Source: DATADF01 sp046263155
GTDB taxonomy: Bacteria; Actinomycetota; CADDZG01; WHSQ01
Direction of reading: 5' to 3'
Length of the DNA: 26,796 nucleotides
NCBI GenBank assembly: GCA_046263155.1
Contig: JBHELF010000137.1
Span: 1-26,796, forward strand
Below, piece after piece: positions 22,311 to 26,796 of this stretch; position 1 is the stretch's first letter, and each line of letters opens with the position of its first letter. Position numbers and translations under genes: made by a program. The notes beneath the pieces are model-generated. The model was not told the origin of the DNA, did no database searches, and saw only the letters and a list, made by a program, of their open reading frames with translations.

Positions 22311-23827
22311 ACCGAAAGGTCCTCGAACCTGCACTCCTCCGGGCTCTTATCCGTGCGCAGTCCCTTGTACGACGGAGCGCGCAGTCGACCCGCCGACGTA
22401 ACCTCCCGAAACTCGACGCGCGCCACAAGCTCGGGTTCGATCCACTGAGGGTTTCGGATGGTCTTGCCGAAGTGGCCGCCGCGCGTCCCGGTCGGGTCTT
22501 CGGAGAAGGGGCACGTCGGGCGTGCACGTTTCTTCAATTCCGGAACGAGCTCGGCAAGCGTGCGGTCGCTGAAACCCGTACCGACGGCGCCGGTGAACCT
22601 GAGCCCCGAGTCGTCGTAGGCCCCCACCAACAGCGCGCCGAAGCTCGACGAGCGACCCCCCTCTCCCCGGGTCCACCCTCCGATGGCGACGTCAGCCACC
22701 GTCGTCGTCTTGATCTTCAACCAGTCCCGCGAGCGGCGCCCCGGTCGATATGGACATTTGAGTTTCTTGGCCACGATTCCTTCGAGTCCCTGCTCGCGCG
22801 CGGCGTCGAAGAGCGCGGTGCCGTCGCCGCCCACATGGCTGGAAACGGACACGTGCTCGTGCGGCACGATCAGTTCCGCGAGCAACTCCTTGCGTTCTTC
22901 GAGCGGGAGATCGGAGACGCGGCGGCCGTCGAGGTAGATCAAGTCGAAAGCCATGTACGTGACCGGAGTGCTGCGCGAGGCCCGTTCGATGGCGTGTTTC
23001 TCGTGAAGATTGATGCGGCTCTGCAACAGCTCGAAGGAAGGCTTTCCGTCCCTGAAAGCGACGATCTCCCCATCGAGGACGGCTTCCAACGCGACGGCGC
23101 GCTCATGAAGGCGCCCCAGCTCGGGATAGGTAGCGGTGATGTCGCGCCCCGTGCGCGAGATCAACATGGTGTCCTCGCCGCAGACGGCAAGGGCGCGCAC
23201 GCCGTCCCACTTCGGTTCGAAGATCCAGCGCTCGTCGTCGAAAGGCTTGGAAGCCTGGGACGCCAGCATGGGTGATAGCTGAGGCAACGGCTCGGGGTCC
23301 GGACGCTGCAGCTCGCTGAGTGTGACCAGCCAGTCCTTGCCGCCACGGGTTTGGAAGATGTGCCAGATGCCGCGCATCCGATCGCCCTCCAGCCGGAAGG
23401 TCAGCTTGCCCGGCTCCTGCTTCACCACCTCGTAGGTGCCGGAGTCGAAGATGCGAACTTCTCCGGCTCCGTAATTTCCCTCGGGGATCGTTCCGGAGAA
23501 GCTGCCGTACTCGAAGGGGTGATCCTCGACGTGGACGGCGAGCCGGGGTTCCTTGCGGCGCAGCGGCAGGTTCTTCGGCACGGCCCACGAGACCAGGACC
23601 GGCGTCTTTCCGTTCAGCATCTCGAGTCGAAGGTCGAAGTGAAGCCGCGTCGCGTGGTGCTGGTGAATCACGAAGGTCTTGCCGGGCCGCGCGGTCCCAG
23701 GGTCCACATCACCGCTTACCTCAGGGGGCGGCTCAGGGGTCGCGTCAAACGACCGCTTGGCTGCGTAAGTCTTCTTCTTGGGTGCAGCGGTCTTCTTGGG
23801 CGTTGTGGTCTTGCGCGAAGTCGGCAT
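22307..23827 (-). CDS. LigD-type phosphoesterase-ligase (ATP-dependent DNA ligase, no polymerase domain)
   Basis: This 506-residue protein begins with a Lys/Pro/Thr-rich tail (1-35). The 3'-phosphoesterase domain (about 48-175) holds all catalytic residues known from Pseudomonas LigD: His57, His63, Asp65 and Arg67 in the HHATRLHFDLRLE region, plus His103 and Tyr107. The ATP-dependent ligase domain follows (about 185-495), with the nucleotidyl Lys206 in EPKWDGVR, DGEIV near 252 and the EGIVAKK motif. It seals DNA breaks, classically in Ku-dependent end joining. The polymerase domain of full-length LigD is missing here and is encoded by a separate gene two positions upstream. A DUF72 gene ends 11 bases before it, and a methyltransferase gene overlaps its stop. 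No Ku gene lies in the window. Confidence 0.93.
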   Translation of the reverse strand: MPTSRKTTTPKKTAAPKKKTYAAKRSFDATPEPPPEVSGDVDPGTARPGKTFVIHQHHATRLHFDLRLEMLNGKTPVLVSWAVPKNLPLRRKEPRLAVHVEDHPFEYGSFSGTIPEGNYGAGEVRIFDSGTYEVVKQEPGKLTFRLEGDRMRGIWHIFQTRGGKDWLVTLSELQRPDPEPLPQLSPMLASQASKPFDDERWIFEPKWDGVRALAVCGEDTMLISRTGRDITATYPELGRLHERAVALEAVLDGEIVAFRDGKPSFELLQSRINLHEKHAIERASRSTPVTYMAFDLIYLDGRRVSDLPLEERKELLAELIVPHEHVSVSSHVGGDGTALFDAAREQGLEGIVAKKLKCPYRPGRRSRDWLKIKTTTVADVAIGGWTRGEGGRSSSFGALLVGAYDDSGLRFTGAVGTGFSDRTLAELVPELKKRARPTCPFSEDPTGTRGGHFGKTIRNPQWIEPELVARVEFREVTSAGRLRAPSYKGLRTDKSPEECRFEDLSV

Positions 23828-23838
23828 CGCCGCTCAAC

Positions 23839-24561
23839 CTACTGCGCGGTGTCGCGCAGCCAGACGGCCAATCCCACGCCCGAATCCTCGCTGCCGGCCG
23901 CGGCCCCCTTGTGCTTCGCGAACACGTAAATGTCACGCCTGCGACCCTCCTCCGCCAGCGAGCGGCGTAGCCGCAGGCGCGCCTCTTCCGGATAGGCCTC
24001 ACCGCGCAGACGGATATAGGCGAATTTACCCTCCGGAAACCTCTCGGGCGCGCGTCCTTCGGCGTCAGAGATGCAGAAGGCGTGTCCGCGTGCCGCCACG
24101 AGATCTCTGCACTCCGGCGCATCCCAGGACTCATGCCGGAATTCCAGCGCGCATCTCATCTCCGGAGGGAGAGCATCCAGCAACCGCTTCAAACCCGTGT
24201 CGTCGCGCTCGCGAAAGGCTGGAAACTGCAACAGCACGACACCGAGCCGCGGTCCTAACGGAAGCAACGACTCCATGAACTCGTCGATATAGGACCGCAT
24301 CACCTCGTCCGGCGCCAGCGACTTCGTGTAGGTCAGCCTTCGGTGGGCCTTGGCCGCGAAGCGAAACCTCTCGGGGGCCACTTCCGCCCAGCGGGCGACG
24401 ACATTGGCGGGCTGCACCCGATAGAAGGTCGCGTTGATCTCACAGGCGTTGAAGGTATGGGTGTAGTGCTCGAGAAATCGGCTCTGCGGCAGGCCGGCGG
24501 GATAGAACTCGGGCTTCCATTCTTTATAAGCCCAGCCCGAGGTCCCGATGTAGAGGGTCAT
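23839..24561 (-). CDS. DUF72 (YecE-like) TIM-barrel protein
   Basis: This 240-residue protein has the DUF72 hallmarks: N-terminal YIGTSGWAYKEW, the FNACEINATFYRVQP block (about 37-51), FRFAAKAHRRLTY (about 70-82), LLQFPAF (about 109-115) and ALEFRHESW (about 137-145). The family fold resembles a TIM barrel and its biochemistry is unresolved. The usual ending, a strand YFNN followed by a short helix, is replaced here by IYVFAKHKGA. The ATG lies three bases after the stop of the LigD-type polymerase gene, and its own stop is 11 bases before the ligase gene, so it is tightly embedded between the two DNA-repair genes. That context suggests a role in end joining or nucleic-acid metabolism. Confidence 0.9.
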   Translation of the reverse strand: MTLYIGTSGWAYKEWKPEFYPAGLPQSRFLEHYTHTFNACEINATFYRVQPANVVARWAEVAPERFRFAAKAHRRLTYTKSLAPDEVMRSYIDEFMESLLPLGPRLGVVLLQFPAFRERDDTGLKRLLDALPPEMRCALEFRHESWDAPECRDLVAARGHAFCISDAEGRAPERFPEGKFAYIRLRGEAYPEEARLRLRRSLAEEGRRRDIYVFAKHKGAAAGSEDSGVGLAVWLRDTAQ

Positions 24562-24564
24562 GCC

Positions 24565-25557
24565 TCAGCGCTTGAATTCGCGCGCCTTGCGCGGCTTTGC
24601 GTCGAGCTCCGTTATCGCTTTGCTCAGCGACTGGCCCGGACCCTGGGCCACCGGAAGGAATGGATCTCCCGCCTCCGCGACGCGGTCCAGCATCGTCTCG
24701 ATCGTGAAGGCGCGCGGATCGATGCCCTCGAGCTCCTCCCAGTTGAAGGGCGCAGACGCCGACGCGCCCGGCTCCGGACGTAGAGAGTAGGCGGCGGCGA
24801 TGTTGGCTCCCTCCCGGTTCATGTTCACATCGAGGAAGACCTTTCCGCTGCGGCGCTTGACCTCCCACTCGACGGTCGTGGTGTCGGGGTCGGCCTGGTG
24901 CACGAGATCGGAGACCTCGCCGACGAAACCGCGCACCATGTCGTACTCATGATTTCCGTCGAGCGGCACCATGATCTGCATCCCCGTGGCACCGGATGTC
25001 TTGGGATAGCTGGCCAGGCCCAGCCGATCGAGCACGAGCTTGACGAGCCAGGCCACGTGCTTGACCTCGTCGAAAGTGGCTGGGGGGAACGGATCGAGAT
25101 CGAAGAACGCATACGACGGTCGCTTTTGATCCGGGCCGCGCGCGTGCAAAGGGTGAAATTCGATACAGCCAAGATTGGCCACGTAAAGAACCTCGGCGAC
25201 GTCGTTCACCGCCAGGAAGTTGATGATCTTGTTCTCCCCGGAGGACCGGACGGGAACGCGCGACATCCATTTCGGCGTATGGGCAGGAGCGTTTTTTTCG
25301 TAGAAATAGGGGCCCATGATTCCGTCGGGCATCCGCTTCAATGTCAGCGGTCGGCTCTCTAGATGAGGAAGCATCACGGGCGAGATGTTGAAGTAGTACG
25401 CCAGCAGGTCGGCCTTCGTATATCCCTCTTCGGGCCAGTACACCTTGTCGAGGTTCGAGAGTCGCAACTCACGCTCGCCCGCGCGCGCATACCAGTGTTC
25501 GCCCTTACGGACTACCGGAAGATCGACCGGAAACGCTACGGTTGTCGGGGCATCCAC
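24565..25557 (-). CDS. LigD-type polymerase (AEP primase-polymerase) protein
   Basis: This 330-residue stand-alone polymerase module of the archaeo-eukaryotic primase superfamily fills or extends broken DNA ends, often with ribonucleotides. The N-terminal RLSNLDKVYWPEEGYTKADL (about 32-51) is the LigD polymerase hallmark. Metal-binding Asp153 and Asp155 are in FFDLDPFPP, and the third is Asp243 in VFLDVNMN. The nucleotide-binding loop reads SGATGMQIMVPL, with Gln194 where the familiar SGxKGLH loop has His. GTG 25557 is the only plausible start. TTATCT ends six bases before it, a near-match to a leaderless -10, and no SD is visible. It heads a four-gene operon with DUF72, phosphoesterase-ligase and methyltransferase genes, and it is divergent from the PfpI gene. 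Confidence 0.92.
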   Translation of the reverse strand: MDAPTTVAFPVDLPVVRKGEHWYARAGERELRLSNLDKVYWPEEGYTKADLLAYYFNISPVMLPHLESRPLTLKRMPDGIMGPYFYEKNAPAHTPKWMSRVPVRSSGENKIINFLAVNDVAEVLYVANLGCIEFHPLHARGPDQKRPSYAFFDLDPFPPATFDEVKHVAWLVKLVLDRLGLASYPKTSGATGMQIMVPLDGNHEYDMVRGFVGEVSDLVHQADPDTTTVEWEVKRRSGKVFLDVNMNREGANIAAAYSLRPEPGASASAPFNWEELEGIDPRAFTIETMLDRVAEAGDPFLPVAQGPGQSLSKAITELDAKPRKAREFKR

Positions 25558-25607
25558 GCGGGTAGATAACCACGCGTTCGTCGACGAGTTGTCTGGAGGT
25601 AATACCG

Positions 25608-26126
25608 ATGGCGAAGGTCGCCTTCATCCTGGACGAGATGTTCGAGGACGCGGAGTTCAGAGTGCCTTACGACAGAGTCAAGGAAGCGGGGCACAAGCCG
25701 GTTGTGATCGGACTGCGCGACTCCAAGAAACTCGAGGGGAAAAAGGGAAAGGAAAAGGTGACGACCGAGGTCGCCATCGATTCCGTCTCGGCTACGGACT
25801 TCGCAGGGCTTGTGATTCCCGGCGGCTACTCACCCGACAAGATTCGAACCAACAAAGGAATGGTCGAATTGACTCGCACCATGGTCGAGTCTGGCAAGCC
25901 AGTGGCGGCGATCTGTCACGCGGGGTGGATGCTCGCGGAGGCCGATGTGGTCCAGGGCAAGACGGTCACCTCTTGGCCCTCGATCAAGACCGATCTGATC
26001 AACGCCGGCGCCAACTGGGTCGACCAGGAGGTCGTCGAGGACGACAACATCATCACGTCCCGCAAGCCCGACGACCTCGAAGCCTTTTCCAAGGCGCTTC
26101 TGTCGCAGATCGAGCAGCGTTCCTAG
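25608..26126 (+). CDS. PfpI/DJ-1 superfamily protein
   Basis: This 172-residue class I glutamine-amidotransferase-like protein carries the nucleophile elbow AAICHAGW with Cys103-His104 and the acidic motif DEMFEDAEF (about 9-17). The GLVIPGGYSPDKIR block (about 67-80) is typical of PfpI (YhbO/YraA-like) proteins, which are linked to protein deglycation, chaperone or protease activity under stress. The length fits the family. GGAGGT seven bases before the ATG makes the start certain. It is divergent from the LigD-type polymerase gene, with only 50 bases between the starts, and a strong hairpin follows the gene. The exact activity is disputed for the whole family and cannot be settled here. Confidence 0.93.
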   Translation: MAKVAFILDEMFEDAEFRVPYDRVKEAGHKPVVIGLRDSKKLEGKKGKEKVTTEVAIDSVSATDFAGLVIPGGYSPDKIRTNKGMVELTRTMVESGKPVAAICHAGWMLAEADVVQGKTVTSWPSIKTDLINAGANWVDQEVVEDDNIITSRKPDDLEAFSKALLSQIEQRS

Positions 26127-26148
26127 CTTCGCCCGACCGCCGAAAATA

Positions 26149-26173
26149 GGGGCCTCGCCGTGGGCGGGGCCCT
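26149..26173. terminator. Hairpin between the PfpI gene and the response regulator
   Basis: GGGGCCTCGCC (26149-26159) pairs with GGCGGGGCCCT (26163-26173) across a GTG loop, giving 11 pairs with two G-T wobbles. AAAA precedes it and CTTGCTT follows. It lies between the stops of two convergent genes and probably serves both. Confidence 0.7.
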
Positions 26174-26205
26174 TGCTTATGCCCGGCGGCGTAGCTCTCC
26201 GCTCG

Positions 26206-26580
26206 CTAGTTGGCGCACAGGTCCACGAGGGCTTCGGCGAGGTCGTCGAGATCGCCGCCCTTTTCGATGTAGGCGTGCGCCCCGCGCTGCAGGGCCTCCT
26301 GAGACATCTGATCGGCGTCGAATCCGGAGAGCACGAGAATCTTGGTTCCGGGGGAGCGCCGTCTGATCTCCGGGATCGCCTGTAGGCCGTCTTTGACCGG
26401 CATGGCGAGGTCGAGCACGATCGCGTCCGGCATCTTCGAGGCCGCGATGCTCACCGCCGCCTCGCCGTCGCCGGCCTCGTCCAGGATCAGAAAACGGCCG
26501 TCTATCTCCAGCGTCAGCCGGAGAAGTTTTCGTATCTCGACGGTGTCGTCGGCTAAGACAACTCGGATCTGCGCTGAAAT
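26206..26580 (-). CDS. Single-domain response regulator (CheY-like receiver)
   Basis: This 124-residue receiver has the acidic pair Asp11/Asp12, phospho-acceptor Asp57 in VLDLAMP, Ser85 in VLSGF and Lys107 in YIEKGG; no output domain follows. It likely passes phosphate to, or binds, a partner protein. The start is uncertain. The only conventional in-frame start is TTG 26658, which has no SD and adds 26 residues outside the receiver fold. ATT at 26580 has GAGGGGG five bases upstream and places IRVVLADD right at the N-terminus, where receivers normally begin. I therefore chose ATT, a rare start codon. No histidine kinase gene lies in the window; it may be beyond the right edge. Confidence 0.85.
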   Translation of the reverse strand: MSAQIRVVLADDTVEIRKLLRLTLEIDGRFLILDEAGDGEAAVSIAASKMPDAIVLDLAMPVKDGLQAIPEIRRRSPGTKILVLSGFDADQMSQEALQRGAHAYIEKGGDLDDLAEALVDLCAN

Positions 26581-26585
26581 GGTTA

Positions 26586-26592
26586 CCCCCTC
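26586..26592 (-). promoter_or_regulatory. Strong SD-like GAGGGGG before an ATT codon
   Basis: On the minus strand GAGGGGG is followed by TAACC and then ATT (26580-26578), the codon that opens the receiver domain. No ATG, GTG or TTG occurs within the expected spacing. Confidence 0.5.
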
Positions 26593-26686
26593 TAGGCGAG
26601 AGTCGACCGCGCGCGCAGTCTGGACGCACAGCGCGAAGGTCTGCCTCTCATGGGGCAATCATCCCCACAAAACGGCGGCGCCGAAA

Positions 26687-26738
26687 TAGCCCAATTGGGT
26701 CATTTTCCGGCCCCGGCCAAGGTGACCCAAACGGGCTA
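26687..26738. repeat. Long imperfect inverted repeat upstream of the response regulator
   Basis: TAGCCCAATTGGGTCA (26687-26702) is the reverse complement of TGACCCAAACGGGCTA (26723-26738) at 14 of 16 positions. The 20-base loop is GC-rich and contains CCGGCCCCGG. The left arm also holds the palindrome CCCAATTGGG. It lies in the 5' region of the response-regulator gene and could be an operator, an mRNA hairpin, or the terminator of a gene beyond the edge. Confidence 0.6.
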
Positions 26739-26796
26739 GTTAACGAAGCTCAGCAAACCGCCCCGGCGTACCCCAAGGCACTTGCCGGAACAAACT

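Noticed and set aside
22214..23275. 353-codon open frame on the plus strand
   Set aside because: It is antisense to the LigD-type ligase, whose catalytic motifs are complete; the frame has no recognisable domain.
1..26796. CRISPR array, prophage, insertion sequence or biosynthetic cluster
   Set aside because: No regularly spaced repeats, phage structural genes, transposases, or synthase modules were seen; the genes look like ordinary chromosomal content.

Overview
The window looks like a chromosomal segment of a high-GC Gram-positive bacterium, most likely an uncultured or lightly studied member of the Actinomycetota. Signs of this are the high GC with GC-ending codons, GTG/TTG starts, a WS/DGAT acyltransferase, a 13E12-type HNH protein, stand-alone LigD-type modules, and several genes that seem to be leaderless, with a TANNNT hexamer at -12 to -7. 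I saw no rRNA, tRNA, CRISPR array, insertion sequence or prophage genes. Coding density is high; the longest gap without a gene is about 220 bases (21447-21665), so no gap exceeds 300 bases.

Layout. 1-2799 (+): the tail of a gene, then a large SbcC/YhaN-type coiled-coil ATPase, probably a nuclease-ATPase pair. 2849-3523 (+): KDPG/KHG-aldolase family protein. 3539-5320 (-): two tiny translationally coupled genes, the first a Cys2His2-like protein, followed by a WS/DGAT acyltransferase with its own promoter. 5451-6479 (+): quinone-reductase-like MDR enzyme, convergent with a P1 (DmpA/NylC) peptidase (6484-7404, -). 7492-9331 (+): polytopic membrane protein coupled to a metallo-beta-lactamase-fold hydrolase. 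9354-10598 (-): CorA and a small unknown protein. 10730-16924 (+): CBS-pair protein, aldehyde dehydrogenase, short HELIH putative metalloprotein, protein with two RanBP2-like zinc fingers, secreted alpha/beta hydrolase, and an R2lox-like di-metal oxidase fused to an SCP2 lipid-binding domain. 16989-19644: GlsB-type membrane protein (-), SDR (+) and a metallophosphoesterase (-). 19753-21446: deoxycytidylate-deaminase-like protein (+) and HNH protein (-). 21666-25557 (-): a compact DNA-repair operon in the order LigD-type polymerase, DUF72, LigD-type phosphoesterase-ligase, methyltransferase. 25608-26580: PfpI/DJ-1 protein (+) and a single-domain response regulator (-).

The genes group into DNA maintenance (SbcC-like pair, deaminase, split LigD operon), lipid and aldehyde chemistry (WS/DGAT, MDR, ALDH, R2lox-SCP2, SDR) and stress or signalling (CBS, GlsB, PfpI, response regulator). 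The most notable items are the R2lox-SCP2 fusion, the overlooked two-gene micro-operon at 4995-5320, the split NHEJ operon with an embedded DUF72 gene, the doubled RanBP2-like fingers, the repeated leaderless promoter geometry, and a possible ATT start in the response regulator. Family names come from motif recognition by eye, without database searches.
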